Origin: Streptomyces sp. NBC_01439
GTDB taxonomy: Bacteria > Actinomycetota > Actinomycetes > Streptomycetales > Streptomycetaceae
Assembly: GCF_036227605.1 (NCBI RefSeq)
Contig: NZ_CP109487.1
Coordinates: 3,794,001-3,858,000, forward strand
DNA length: 64,000 bases
Direction: 5' to 3'
Positions 18,995-27,691 of this stretch are shown in pieces. Both the position numbers and the translations under genes were made by a program. Position 1 is the stretch's first letter. Each line of letters starts with the position of its first letter. The notes beneath the pieces were generated by a model. That model saw nothing but the letters and a program-made list of their open reading frames with translations. It did no database searches and was not told the DNA's origin.

Positions 18995-21268
18995 CTAGTT
19001 CTCGGGCAGCAGCGGCGGGTCCGGCGGCTTGGGGCCGCCGGTCTTGGTCGCCGTGGGCGACGGGGACGTGCTCGTCGTGGGCGACGGGGACGTCTTGGTC
19101 GCGGTGGGCGACGGGGACGTGGACGTCGACGGGGTCGGCGTCGTCGGGCTGGTGCTGGCCGCCGGAGCGCTGGAGGACGGCGACGTCGACGGCGTCGGCG
19201 AGGCGCTGCGGGACGGCGTCTGCACGGCGCCCATCTCCGCCTCGCTCAGCTGGAACTTGCCCGCGTTGCCCTTGAGGACGGCGAGCGTGTACGCCTTCCA
19301 GATCGAGGCCGGGAAGCTGGAGCCGCCCAGTCGGCCGAGGCCGGCCGTACCGGTCAGGGTGACCTGCTTGGCGGTGCCGGGCTCCTCACCGAAGATCGCG
19401 ACGACGGTGACCAGCTCCGGGGTGAACCCGGAGAACCAGCCGGAGACGTTGTTCTCGGTGGTGCCGGTCTTGCCGGCGGCCTCGTAGGAGCTGCTGCGGA
19501 CCTTGTTGCCGGAGGCGCCCTCGTCGTTGACGACGCCCGTGAGCACCTTGGTGACGGTGTCGGCGGTCTGCCGGCTGATGGCCTGGGAGCCGATGGGCTG
19601 GGCCGGCTCGACCTCGCGGTCCTTGTGCTCGGCCTTCTTGATGATGGTCGGCGTGACCTTCTTGCCGTGGTTGTCGAAGGTGGCGTAGACGCCCGCCATC
19701 TCCACGGTGTTGGCGCTCATGGTGCCGAGCGACATGGCCGGCTTGTCCTCGGGCCAGCCCTCGCGGTCCTTCATGCCGAGGGCCAGGGCCGTCTTCTTCA
19801 CGTTGCGCGGCTTGGTGTCCACGATCATCTGCGCGTAGACGGAGTTGACCGAGAAGTTGGTCGCCTCCTGGACCGTCATCATCGGGGTGCCGAAGTTGCG
19901 GTCCTCCTGGTTCTGCGGGGCGAAGTGGATGTCGCTGCCGACGACCGCGCGCTTGCTGGTGCCGTCGTAGAGCGCGTTCGGCGTGATCGGCTTGTCGTCC
20001 TGGGTCTTCGCGCCGTTCTCCAGGGCGGAGGCGAGCACGATCGGCTTGAAGGTCGAGCCCGGCTGGTAGTCCTTGCGCAGGGCGTTGCTCGACCAGTGCT
20101 CCTTCAGGCTCGTACCGCCGTACATCGCGACGATCGCACCGGTCTTCGGGTCCACGGAGGTGGCACCGGCCTGCACGCTCTGGTCCTGGGGCTTGCCCTT
20201 GGTGTCCTTGCGGTCGAGCTTGGACTCCAGCTCGTCCTGGACGGCCTTCTCCAGCGCCTCCTGCTTCTTGGCGTCGATGTTCAGCGTGAAGGTCCAGCCG
20301 CCGGCCTCGATCAGCTTCCGCTCGACGCCCTGGGCGTTGAGCTCGGCCTCGGCCGCCTGGACCAGGTAGCCCTTCTGGCCGTCCATGCCCATCGCCGGCT
20401 GCGGCGGCTGCGGCTCGACGAACTTCAGCGTCTTGCGCTTGGCCTCGTCCAGCTTGCCGTTCTCGACCATGTTCACGAAGGTGGCGTTGTAGCGGATCGT
20501 GATCCGCTTCTTGGTTTCCTCGCTGGCGGTCGACCAGTCGTACTGGCTGGGGGCCTGGACGAGGGTGGCGAGGTACGCGCCCTGCTCCAGGGTCAACTGG
20601 CCGACGTCGACGCCGTAGTAGGCCTGGGCGGCCGCCTGGATGCCGTACGCGCCGCGCCCGAAGTAGCTGGTGTTCAGGTAGCCCGCGAGGATCTCGGGCT
20701 TCTCCTTGCTCTGGTCGACCTTGAGGGAGATCACCAGCTCCTTGAGCTTGCGGGTCACCGTCTGGTCCTGCGTCAAGTAGTAGTTCTTGACGTACTGCTG
20801 GGTGATCGTGGAGCCACCGGCCTTGCCGCGCCCGGTCGCCGTGTTCCACAGACCGCGGGCCAGACCCTTGAAGTCCACGCCCTGGTCACTGCGGAAGGAC
20901 TTGTTCTCGATCGCAATGAACGCCTCCTGAACGTCCATCGGGATCTTGTCGATCGGCAGGATCTCGCGGTTGACCTTGCCCTTGCTGGCCATGATCGTGC
21001 CGTCTGAGTACTTGTAGACGTTGCTCTGCTGGAGCGCCTGTTTGTTGGGGTCCGGCTCTTCTACCCAGATGTAGAGGGCGACCAGTGCACCCATGCCGAG
21101 CAGGGCCAGCCCGAAGAACGTGCCCAGGATCTTCTTCCAGGTGAAGAAGCGGCGTATGCCGGTGCGTTTTCCGGTACTTCCGCTTCCCTCGGTGCCCTGC
21201 GCGCGTCCGCTCGGCGCACGCCGCGCACCGCGCTGCTGCTGCGCCTTACGCACTTCTGCTCGGCCCAT
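18995..21268 (-). CDS. class A penicillin-binding protein (transglycosylase/transpeptidase)
   Basis: A 757-residue bifunctional peptidoglycan synthase. It has a basic cytoplasmic N-terminus, one membrane segment (ILGTFFGLALLGMGALVALY), a GT51 domain (about 95-265) and a transpeptidase domain (about 350-650). GT51 motifs are IENKSFRSDQGVD, GGSTITQQYVKN, KELVISLKVD and ILAGYLNTSYFGRGAYGI. In the first motif the usual EDxxFxxHxG appears with N and D in place of D and H, but the catalytic Glu is kept. Transpeptidase motifs are STFKP (Ser nucleophile), SVN and KTGTT. The C-terminus is a long Ser/Thr/Pro tail of TSPSPT-like repeats, probably cell-wall spanning. Confidence 0.93.
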   Translation of the reverse strand: MGRAEVRKAQQQRGARRAPSGRAQGTEGSGSTGKRTGIRRFFTWKKILGTFFGLALLGMGALVALYIWVEEPDPNKQALQQSNVYKYSDGTIMASKGKVNREILPIDKIPMDVQEAFIAIENKSFRSDQGVDFKGLARGLWNTATGRGKAGGSTITQQYVKNYYLTQDQTVTRKLKELVISLKVDQSKEKPEILAGYLNTSYFGRGAYGIQAAAQAYYGVDVGQLTLEQGAYLATLVQAPSQYDWSTASEETKKRITIRYNATFVNMVENGKLDEAKRKTLKFVEPQPPQPAMGMDGQKGYLVQAAEAELNAQGVERKLIEAGGWTFTLNIDAKKQEALEKAVQDELESKLDRKDTKGKPQDQSVQAGATSVDPKTGAIVAMYGGTSLKEHWSSNALRKDYQPGSTFKPIVLASALENGAKTQDDKPITPNALYDGTSKRAVVGSDIHFAPQNQEDRNFGTPMMTVQEATNFSVNSVYAQMIVDTKPRNVKKTALALGMKDREGWPEDKPAMSLGTMSANTVEMAGVYATFDNHGKKVTPTIIKKAEHKDREVEPAQPIGSQAISRQTADTVTKVLTGVVNDEGASGNKVRSSSYEAAGKTGTTENNVSGWFSGFTPELVTVVAIFGEEPGTAKQVTLTGTAGLGRLGGSSFPASIWKAYTLAVLKGNAGKFQLSEAEMGAVQTPSRSASPTPSTSPSSSAPAASTSPTTPTPSTSTSPSPTATKTSPSPTTSTSPSPTATKTGGPKPPDPPLLPEN

Positions 21269-21440
21269 CGCTCCCGCTCCGCTCGATTTCCCCCCCGACG
21301 TCAGCTCAGAAAGCTAACACCGCAGGCTGTGACAAAAGTTGGCCAACCATGACTAATTACGGTCATTTCGGACGTGAGAATCAGCACCCGCGTCATGGGA
21401 ACCGACGCTCACCTAAGCCGAAGGGTTGCCGAAGCGCAAA

Positions 21441-21456
21441 AAAGTGATATCACTTT
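21441..21456. promoter_or_regulatory. 16-bp perfect palindrome upstream of the SPFH gene
   Basis: AAAGTGATATCACTTT is a perfect palindrome, set 45 bases before the SPFH start in a locally A/T-rich stretch and followed by a possible -10 (TAGACA at 21459-21464). It is likely an operator. The ribbon-helix-helix protein encoded second in the operon is an obvious candidate binder, but a GntR-type regulator acting in trans is equally possible. Confidence 0.6.
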
Positions 21457-21500
21457 GCTAGACAGTCCGATCGGCCGTGAGCTGAGAAACGGGGCAAACC

Positions 21501-22409
21501 ATGACGAACGAAAACGCCACCCCTGACGGAGTACGGGAGTTCACCGCGCGCAGCGTCGGCGGCGGCCTGGCCCTACTGCTCGGCCTGCTGGGCCTGTTGG
21601 TGAGTGCCGGCCTGATCGTGGCCGGCTCGGTGGCGACGGCCGTGGCGGCGAAGGCGGCCCTGATCACCCTCGGCGTGCTCCTGAGCCTCTTCTCCACGTT
21701 CGCGATGTGCGGGCTCAACACGGTGGCGCCGGGCGAGGCCCGGGTCGTCCAACTGTTCGGCCGCTACCGGGGCACCATCCGCACCGACGGGCTGCGCTGG
21801 ACCAACCCGCTGACCTCCCGCGAGCGGATCTCGACCCGGGTGCGCAACCACGAGACGGCCGTCCTGAAGGTCAACGACGCCTACGGCAACCCCATCGAGC
21901 TGGCGGCGGTCGTGGTGTGGCGGGTCGAGGACACGGCCCGGGCCACCTTCGAAGTCGAGGACTTCACGGAGTTCGTCGAGACCCAGGCCGAGGCGGCGGT
22001 CCGGCACATAGCCATCGAGTACCCCTACGACGCGCACGACGAGGGCGGCCTGTCGCTGCGCGGGAACGCCGAGGAGATCACCGAGAAGCTGGCGGTCGAA
22101 CTACGCGACCGCGTCGACGCGGCCGGTGTGCACATCATCGAGTCCCGCTTCACGCACCTCGCGTACGCTCCGGAGATCGCCTCCGCGATGCTCCAGCGCC
22201 AGCAGGCGGGCGCGGTCGTGGCGGCCCGCAAGCAGATCGTGGAGGGCGCGGTGGGCATGGTCGAACTGGCACTGACCCGGCTGGCGGAGCAGGACATCGT
22301 GGACCTGGATCCGGAGCGCAAGGCGGCCATGGTCTCGAACCTGATGGTCGTCCTGTGCGGCGACCGCGCCGCCCAGCCGGTGGTCAACACGGGAACCCTC
22401 TACCAGTGA
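21501..22409 (+). CDS. SPFH/band-7 domain membrane protein
   Basis: A 302-residue protein. Two adjacent hydrophobic segments (about 20-45 and 50-70; [20 protein letters not shown] and [13 protein letters not shown]) anchor it. A band-7 domain follows ([53 protein letters not shown]). These proteins assemble into membrane microdomain scaffolds; a target is unknown. The last four bases overlap the GTG start of the downstream ribbon-helix-helix gene, so the two are translated together. Start ATG 21501 has a weak GGGG upstream. Confidence 0.85.
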   Translation: MTNENATPDGVREFTARSVGGGLALLLGLLGLLVSAGLIVAGSVATAVAAKAALITLGVLLSLFSTFAMCGLNTVAPGEARVVQLFGRYRGTIRTDGLRWTNPLTSRERISTRVRNHETAVLKVNDAYGNPIELAAVVVWRVEDTARATFEVEDFTEFVETQAEAAVRHIAIEYPYDAHDEGGLSLRGNAEEITEKLAVELRDRVDAAGVHIIESRFTHLAYAPEIASAMLQRQQAGAVVAARKQIVEGAVGMVELALTRLAEQDIVDLDPERKAAMVSNLMVVLCGDRAAQPVVNTGTLYQ

Positions 22410-22639
22410 CCCCCGGCGGCGAGGAGAAGCCGGCGGGCCGACAGGCGCGCAAGCAGGTGCTGCTACGGCTCGACCCGCAGGTGTACGACGCGCTGGCCCG
22501 CTGGGCCGGCGAGGAACTGCGCAGCGCCAACGCGCAGATCGAGTTCCTGCTCCGCCGGGCCCTCGCCGAGGCCGGCCGCCTCCCTTCGTCCCCCGGCCCC
22601 ATTCCGCGCCGGGGACGCCCTCCGAAGCCCGCAGAATGA
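22406..22639 (+). CDS. small ribbon-helix-helix (Arc/CopG-type) protein
   Basis: A 77-residue protein starting at GTG 22406, which overlaps the SPFH stop as GTGA. The core [20 protein letters not shown] then [21 protein letters not shown] has the pattern of an Arc/CopG beta-strand plus two helices (alternating hydrophobics in the strand, NAQIE at the start of helix 2). The basic tail GRPPK resembles an AT-hook. It may autoregulate the operon through the palindrome at 21441-21456; this is inferred from arrangement only. Confidence 0.8.
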   Translation: MTPGGEEKPAGRQARKQVLLRLDPQVYDALARWAGEELRSANAQIEFLLRRALAEAGRLPSSPGPIPRRGRPPKPAE

Positions 22640-22641
22640 CC

Positions 22642-22685
22642 CGTACGCCCGTGGGGGCCGGTACTCCGGCCCCCACGGGCGTACG
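22642..22685. terminator. hairpin terminator
   Basis: A perfect 20-bp stem (22642-22661 with 22666-22685) and a four-base loop, beginning three bases after the stop of the ribbon-helix-helix gene. Confidence 0.85.
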
Positions 22686-22734
22686 TCGTTCCGGGACGCG
22701 GCGGCGGCCGGCCCCTCCGCCCCTCCCCGCCCTA

Positions 22735-22766
22735 TATACACTCCGCGTATACACGCGGTGTAGAGT
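22735..22766 (+). promoter_or_regulatory. promoter/operator of the PadR-ABC operon
   Basis: TAGAGT at 22761-22766 lies six bases before the PadR ATG with no SD between, suggesting a leaderless mRNA. Just upstream is an inverted repeat CCGCGT-N4-ACGCGG (22743-22758), framed by TACAC (22737-22741) and GTGTA (22758-22762). PadR dimers commonly bind TACA/TGTA-type inverted repeats, so this is a likely autoregulatory site. Confidence 0.5.
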
Positions 22767-22772
22767 CACGGG

Positions 22773-23297
22773 ATGTCCATCGGTCACACCCTCCTGGGCC
22801 TCCTAGAGGCCGGCCCGCGCCACGGCTACGACCTCAAGCGCACCTTCGACGAGAAGTTCGGCCACGACCGCCCCCTCGCGTACGGGCAGGTCTACTCGAC
22901 CATGTCCCGCCTCCTGAAGAACGGCCTCGTCGAGGTCGACGGGATCGAGAGCGGCGGCGGCCCCGACCGCAAGCGGTACGCCATCACCGACGCCGGCATC
23001 ACCGACGTCGAGGCCTGGCTCGCCCAGCCCGAGAAGCCCGAGCCGTACCTCCACTCGACCCTCTACACGAAGGTCGTCCTCGCCCTGCTCACCGGCCGCC
23101 GCGCCGACGAGCTGCTCGACACCCAGCGCGCCGAGCACCTGCGCCTCATGCGCATCCTGACCCAGCGCAAGCGCAAGGGGGACATCGCCGACCAACTCGT
23201 CTGCGACCACGCCCTCTTCCACCTGGAGGCGGACCTGCGGTGGCTGGAGCTCACCGCGGCCCGCCTCGACCAGCTCGCCCGGGAGGTACGCCGATGA
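22773..23297 (+). CDS. PadR-family transcriptional regulator
   Basis: A 174-residue regulator. The N-terminal winged helix (GHTLLGLLEAGPRHGYDLKR, TFDEKFGHDRPLAYGQVYST, MSRLLKNGLVEVDGIESG) is the PadR signature, and the C-terminal helical domain (about 95-174) is for dimerisation. It begins a three-gene operon in which each stop overlaps the next ATG (ATGA). It probably represses the operon until a ligand exported by the ABC system is bound. Confidence 0.92.
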   Translation: MSIGHTLLGLLEAGPRHGYDLKRTFDEKFGHDRPLAYGQVYSTMSRLLKNGLVEVDGIESGGGPDRKRYAITDAGITDVEAWLAQPEKPEPYLHSTLYTKVVLALLTGRRADELLDTQRAEHLRLMRILTQRKRKGDIADQLVCDHALFHLEADLRWLELTAARLDQLAREVRR

Positions 23298-23980
23298 CCC
23301 CGGCCGGCTCGCTGCTCGCGGCCACCGACCTGCGCAAGGCGTACGGGACCACCCACGCCCTCGACGGCGCCGAGTTCTCCATCCACCCCGGTGAGGTCGT
23401 CGCCGTCATGGGCCCCTCCGGCTCGGGCAAGTCGACCCTGCTGCACTGCCTCGCGGGCATCGTCGCGCCCGACTCCGGCTCCATCGCCTACGCCGGCCGC
23501 GAGCTTACCTCCATGAGCGACGCCGAGCGCAGCGAGCTGCGCCGCACCGAGTTCGGCTTCGTCTTCCAGTTCGGCCAGCTCGTACCGGAGCTGACCTGCG
23601 TGGAAAACGTCGCCCTCCCGCTGCGCCTGACCGGCGTCAAGCGCAAGGAGGCCGAGCGCACCGCCCTGCACCGGATGGAGCAGCTCCAGGTGGAGGACCT
23701 CGGCGCCAAGCGGCCCGGCGAGATATCCGGCGGCCAGGGACAGCGCGTGGCCGTCGCCCGCGCCCTCGTCACCGACCCCCGGGTGATCTTCGCCGACGAA
23801 CCCACCGGAGCCCTCGACTCCCTCAACGGCGAACTCGTCATGCAGCTGCTCACCGAGGCCGCCCGGTCCGCGAACGCCGCCGTCGTGCTCGTGACGCACG
23901 AGACCCGCGTGGCCGCCTACTCCGACCGCGAGATCGTCGTACGCGATGGCAAATCCCGCGACATGGAGCGGATCGTATGA
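23294..23980 (+). CDS. ABC transporter ATP-binding protein (MacB/LolD type)
   Basis: A 228-residue nucleotide-binding protein. Walker A is GPSGSGKST, the Q-loop region is FVFQFGQLVPELT, the signature is ISGGQGQRVAVARAL, Walker B is VIFADEPTGALD and the H-loop is VTHE. The architecture and the FtsX-like partner place it in the MacB/LolD family, which drives export or lipoprotein/peptide extrusion. The start overlaps the PadR stop and the stop overlaps the permease start, each as ATGA. Confidence 0.93.
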   Translation: MTPAGSLLAATDLRKAYGTTHALDGAEFSIHPGEVVAVMGPSGSGKSTLLHCLAGIVAPDSGSIAYAGRELTSMSDAERSELRRTEFGFVFQFGQLVPELTCVENVALPLRLTGVKRKEAERTALHRMEQLQVEDLGAKRPGEISGGQGQRVAVARALVTDPRVIFADEPTGALDSLNGELVMQLLTEAARSANAAVVLVTHETRVAAYSDREIVVRDGKSRDMERIV

Positions 23981-26358
23981 GCCGGCTCCAGGTCTGGACC
24001 CGCGACCTCGGCATGGGCGCCCGCTTCGCCTTCGGCGGCGGCCGCGAAGGGTGGATCCGCACCCTGCTCACCGGCGTCGGCGTCGGTCTCGGCGTCGCAC
24101 TGCTGCTGATCAGCACCGCCATCCCCGGCGCCCTCGCCGCGCGGTACGAGCGCGGCGACGCACGGTCGACGATGAACTCCGAGCGGGCCGACGCCCCCGG
24201 CCCCGACACCCTGTTGACCGCCCCCGTCAACCAGACGTACCGGCGCACGGACATCGAGGGGCACATGCTCCGGGCCGAGGGCCCCCGAGCCCCGCTGCCG
24301 CCCGGCCTGAAGCGGATCCCGGGCCCGGGCGAGATGGCCATCTCCCCCGCGCTCGACGCGTTGCTGAAGTCCCCCGACGGCGCCCTGCTGCGCGAGCGGC
24401 TCGACGCGCGGGTAGTTGAGATCATCGGCGACCCCGGCCTGGTCGGCCCCGGCGAGCTGTTCTTCTACCTGGGCAGCGACACCCTGGAGAAGAGCGGCCC
24501 CGAGGACTACCGCGTCGAGCGCGTCACCGACTTCGGCTACGACGCGGGCCGCGAGGGCCTGGACCCCGTGCTCATGCTGATGGTCGTCCTGACCTTCGTC
24601 GCCCTGCTGATGCCCGTCGCCGTCTTCATCGCCACCGCCGTCCGCTTCGGCGGGGACCGGCGCGACCGGCGGCTCGCCGCACTGCGGCTGGTCGGCGCCG
24701 ACAGCCGGATGGTGCGCCGGATCGCGGCCGGCGAGGCGCTGGCCGGCTCCCTGGTCGGCCTGGTGCTGGGCGTCGGCTTCTTCGCCGTCGGCCGCTCCCT
24801 GGTCGGCAGCGTCGACCTCCAGCAGCGCAGCGTCTTCCCCGCCGACCTCGACCCGGCGCCGTGGCTCGCCGCCCTGGTCGCCGTCGCGGTGCCCACGGCG
24901 GCGGTGGCCGTGACCCTGTTCGCGCTGCGCAGCGTGGTCATCGAGCCGCTGGGCGTCGTCCGGACGGCGCGGCCCTCCCGGCGCCGCGTCTGGTGGCGGC
25001 TGCTGCTCCCGCTGGTCGGGCTCGGCCTGCTCGTGCCCCTGCGCGGCCGCGGCAACGGCCACGGCAGGTTCAACCAGTGGCAGGTCAGCGCAGGTGTGGT
25101 GCTGCTGCTGGTCGGGATCACCGTACTGCTGCCCTGGCTGCTGGAACGGTTCGTCGCGAAGGCGTCCGGCGGCCCGGTCTCCTGGCAGCTGGCCGTGCGC
25201 CGGCTCCAGGTCAACAGCGGCGCCGCCGCCCGCCTCGTCAACGGCATCGCCGTGGCCGTCGCGGGCGCCATCGCCCTCCAGATGCTCTTCGCGGGCGTCG
25301 AGGGCGACTACACCAAGCCGACCGGCCAGGACCCCGGCAGGGCCGCCGTCGCCGTCATGGTGAACCGCGAGACGCAAACGCGCATGGACGAGCTCGCGCA
25401 GCGGATCTCCGCCGTGCCGGGCGTCACCCGCGCCGTTCCACTGACCAACGTGTCGGCCGCCCGCCAGGTGCCCGCGACGCAGGAGACGGTCACGGTGACC
25501 ATCGGCACCTGTGACGCGCTCAGCGAGGTCGCGTCGCTGGACTCCTGCAAGGACGGCGACGCCTTCGTACTGACCGGCTCCGCGGCACCGGCCCCGCAGG
25601 CCTGGCAGCGCTCCGACGGGGGCGCGGCGAAGCCCGGTGACGAGCTGTTCGTCGGCAACGTCAGGGGGTACGGGTCCGATTCCGAATCCGGGCTGCCCGC
25701 CCAACCCGCTCCGGCGAAGTGGAAGGTCCCGGCGGACGCCCGTACGGTCCCCAGCCGGGAGGACCCCGCCGGTCACCTGCGCAGCGGCCTGCTGGTGACC
25801 CCGGCGGCCGCGCCGAAGGAGATCGGCGCCTTCCCGGACGCGTGGATCTTCGTCCAGGTCGACGAGTCCGGTCCGGACGCCCTGGACCGGGCGCGCAACG
25901 CCGTGTTCAAGGCGGACCCGTCCGTCACCGCGATGACGCTGCGGCACACCGCGCAGGCCGCCGGCTACTCCTCGATCCGCACGGGGCTGTTCTTCGGCGC
26001 CACCGCCGTACTGGTCCTGATCGGCGGGAGCCTGCTCGTCTCCCAGCTGGAGCAGTTGCGCGAGCGCCGGCGGCTGCTCTCCTCCCTGGTCGCCTTCGGC
26101 ACCAAGCGCTCCACGCTGAGCCTGTCGGTGCTGTGGCAGACGGCCGTACCGATCGTGCTCGGCCTGGTGCTGGCGGCCGGGGTCGGCGTGGGGCTGGGCG
26201 CCGTCCTGATGGGCATGGCCGCCCAGCCCGTCCGGATCGACTGGGCGTCGGTGCTCGGGATGACGGCGGCCGGCGCGGGAGTGGTGGTCGTCGTGACCCT
26301 GCTGAGCCTGCCGCCGCTGCTGCGGCTGATGCGCCCGGACGGCCTGCGCACGGAGTGA
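23977..26358 (+). CDS. FtsX-like ABC transporter permease
   Basis: A 793-residue permease with an N-terminal membrane segment (TLLTGVGVGLGVALLLIST), an external region, three central membrane segments with an FtsX-domain core (about 190-310; RRDRRLAALRLVGADSRMVRRIAAGEA), further segments near 340-440, a large external domain (about 450-660) and a final three-segment FtsX block at the end. The duplicated FtsX layout is typical of BceB/MacB-like exporters of antimicrobial peptides or lipids. Substrate is unknown. It ends the PadR-controlled operon. Confidence 0.88.
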   Translation: MSRLQVWTRDLGMGARFAFGGGREGWIRTLLTGVGVGLGVALLLISTAIPGALAARYERGDARSTMNSERADAPGPDTLLTAPVNQTYRRTDIEGHMLRAEGPRAPLPPGLKRIPGPGEMAISPALDALLKSPDGALLRERLDARVVEIIGDPGLVGPGELFFYLGSDTLEKSGPEDYRVERVTDFGYDAGREGLDPVLMLMVVLTFVALLMPVAVFIATAVRFGGDRRDRRLAALRLVGADSRMVRRIAAGEALAGSLVGLVLGVGFFAVGRSLVGSVDLQQRSVFPADLDPAPWLAALVAVAVPTAAVAVTLFALRSVVIEPLGVVRTARPSRRRVWWRLLLPLVGLGLLVPLRGRGNGHGRFNQWQVSAGVVLLLVGITVLLPWLLERFVAKASGGPVSWQLAVRRLQVNSGAAARLVNGIAVAVAGAIALQMLFAGVEGDYTKPTGQDPGRAAVAVMVNRETQTRMDELAQRISAVPGVTRAVPLTNVSAARQVPATQETVTVTIGTCDALSEVASLDSCKDGDAFVLTGSAAPAPQAWQRSDGGAAKPGDELFVGNVRGYGSDSESGLPAQPAPAKWKVPADARTVPSREDPAGHLRSGLLVTPAAAPKEIGAFPDAWIFVQVDESGPDALDRARNAVFKADPSVTAMTLRHTAQAAGYSSIRTGLFFGATAVLVLIGGSLLVSQLEQLRERRRLLSSLVAFGTKRSTLSLSVLWQTAVPIVLGLVLAAGVGVGLGAVLMGMAAQPVRIDWASVLGMTAAGAGVVVVVTLLSLPPLLRLMRPDGLRTE

Positions 26359-26417
26359 TCCCGGCGCCCTCCTGAACCCCGTCCGCCCGTTCCCGGGACG
26401 GCCCCCGACCATCCCCC

Positions 26418-26611
26418 CTAGGTCCTGTCGTCAAAGTCCCTCCCCCAGCTACCGCTGGGAGGTGCCCCCGGGCCCGCGGCGTCCGGCACCGCACCTCGCC
26501 GCGTTGTCGGGGCACCCAAGTACGTCCAGTACTCGGGCGCCCCTCCGCCTTGCGATGCACGGCACCGGACGCCGCGGGCCTGACCGGCGCTACTTTGACG
26601 ACAGGACCTAG
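26418..26611. repeat. MITE-like / long hairpin repeat element with 20-bp terminal inverted repeats
   Basis: A 194-bp element. The ends are perfect 20-bp inverted repeats (26418-26437 and 26592-26611) that begin and end in CTAG. Inside are further nested arms: 16 bp at 26471-26486 with 26565-26580, and a central hairpin around 26505-26541, so the whole element can fold on itself. It has no coding capacity. The inner segment around 26440-26470 resembles a dispersed repeat that I recall from many Streptomyces intergenic regions. The outermost CTAG supplies the stop codon of oxyR. Confidence 0.8.
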
Positions 26612-27555
26612 TCGGTGGGCCAGACCGGGAGCGGGCGCACGGCTTCGCGCAGCGCGGCGGCGATCGCCCTGAACTCCTCCTGCCGGGCGGTCCCGGTGCG
26701 CATGGCCAAGGCGATCCGCCGGGAGGGGGCGGGCTCGGCGAAGTACCCGGTGGACAGGTACTCGTTGCGGGCGGTCTCCAGCCGCAGCGCGGTGCGCGGC
26801 AACAGCGTCACCCCCAGTCCCCCGGCGACCAGTTGTACGAGGGTGGACAGGCCGGCGGCGGTCGTCGTGACGTCCGCCCCGGTCGTGCGGCCCGCTTCCC
26901 GGCAGATGTCGAGGGCCTGGTCCCGCAGGCAGTGCCCCTCGTCGAGCAGCAACAGCTGCAGTCCGCGCAGTTCCTCCAGCGGGATGTCCCGGCGCCCGGC
27001 CAGCGCGTGCTCCCGGGGTGCGAGCAGGACGAAGTCCTCGTCGAAGACCGGTAGTTCGGTCACGCCCGGGACCCCGAGCGGCACCGCCAGCAGGAGCAGG
27101 TCCAGGCGCCCGCCGCCGAGGCCCTCCAGCAGCGAGGCGGTCTGCTCCTCGTGCACCTGGAGGTCCATCCGCGGGTAGCGCCGGTGGAACAGCCCGAGCA
27201 CGGTCGGCAGCAGGTACGGCGCCACCGTGGGGATCACCCCGAGCCGCAGCACCCCGGTGAAGGGAGCCCGTACCGCCTCGGCCTCTTCCAGCAGCCCGCC
27301 CATGGCGTCCAGGACCACCTGGACCCGCGCCGCGATCCGCTCGCCCGCCGGGGAGAGCAGCACCTTGCGGGTGGTGCGCTCCAGCAGCTGCACCCCGAGG
27401 GCCTCCTCGAGGGCGGAGACGGCTCCGGAGAGCGCGGGCTGGCTCATGCCGATGGCCGCGGCGGCGTCCCGGAAGTGCAGGTGCTCGGCGACCGCGGCGA
27501 AGGCGCGCAGCTGTGCGAGCGTCGGTTGCTTCGCTCCCCTACTACTGACAGCCAC
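26608..27555 (-). CDS. oxyR: hydrogen-peroxide sensing LysR regulator OxyR
   Basis: A 315-residue LysR-type regulator. The HTH is near the N-terminus (TLAQLRAFAAVAEHLHFRD, MSQPALSGAVSALEEALG). The redox cysteines are C209 (GHCLRD) and C218 (DICREAG), the same nine-residue spacing as in E. coli OxyR. The substrate domain has LGVIPTVAPYLLP. The start GTG 27555 is preceded by GGAGG nine bases upstream; the frame runs farther up, but that part is not OxyR-like. It is divergent from ahpC, its expected target. Its TAG stop lies within the terminal repeat of the adjacent MITE. Confidence 0.94.
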   Translation of the reverse strand: MAVSSRGAKQPTLAQLRAFAAVAEHLHFRDAAAAIGMSQPALSGAVSALEEALGVQLLERTTRKVLLSPAGERIAARVQVVLDAMGGLLEEAEAVRAPFTGVLRLGVIPTVAPYLLPTVLGLFHRRYPRMDLQVHEEQTASLLEGLGGGRLDLLLLAVPLGVPGVTELPVFDEDFVLLAPREHALAGRRDIPLEELRGLQLLLLDEGHCLRDQALDICREAGRTTGADVTTTAAGLSTLVQLVAGGLGVTLLPRTALRLETARNEYLSTGYFAEPAPSRRIALAMRTGTARQEEFRAIAAALREAVRPLPVWPTD

Positions 27556-27691
27556 TGATAGGTACCTCCGATCACCCGGCACAAGAGTAGCTATTTCTGT
27601 AATCAATGCAGGTGTGTCAGCATGTGAGATACGTCCAACCCCATCGGAAAACCCCCAAAAGGGTCTATTTTCCACTGCATTAGGAGAGCGC
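27556..27691. promoter_or_regulatory. oxyR-ahpC divergent control region
   Basis: 136 bases between divergent starts, with A/T content higher than the surroundings (notably 27580-27610 and 27650-27680). A TAGCTA core with flanking T and A at LysR-like spacing lies near 27588-27605. A canonical four-part OxyR site could not be read with confidence. GGAGG (oxyR) and TAGGAGAG (ahpC) ribosome sites flank the region. Confidence 0.4.
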
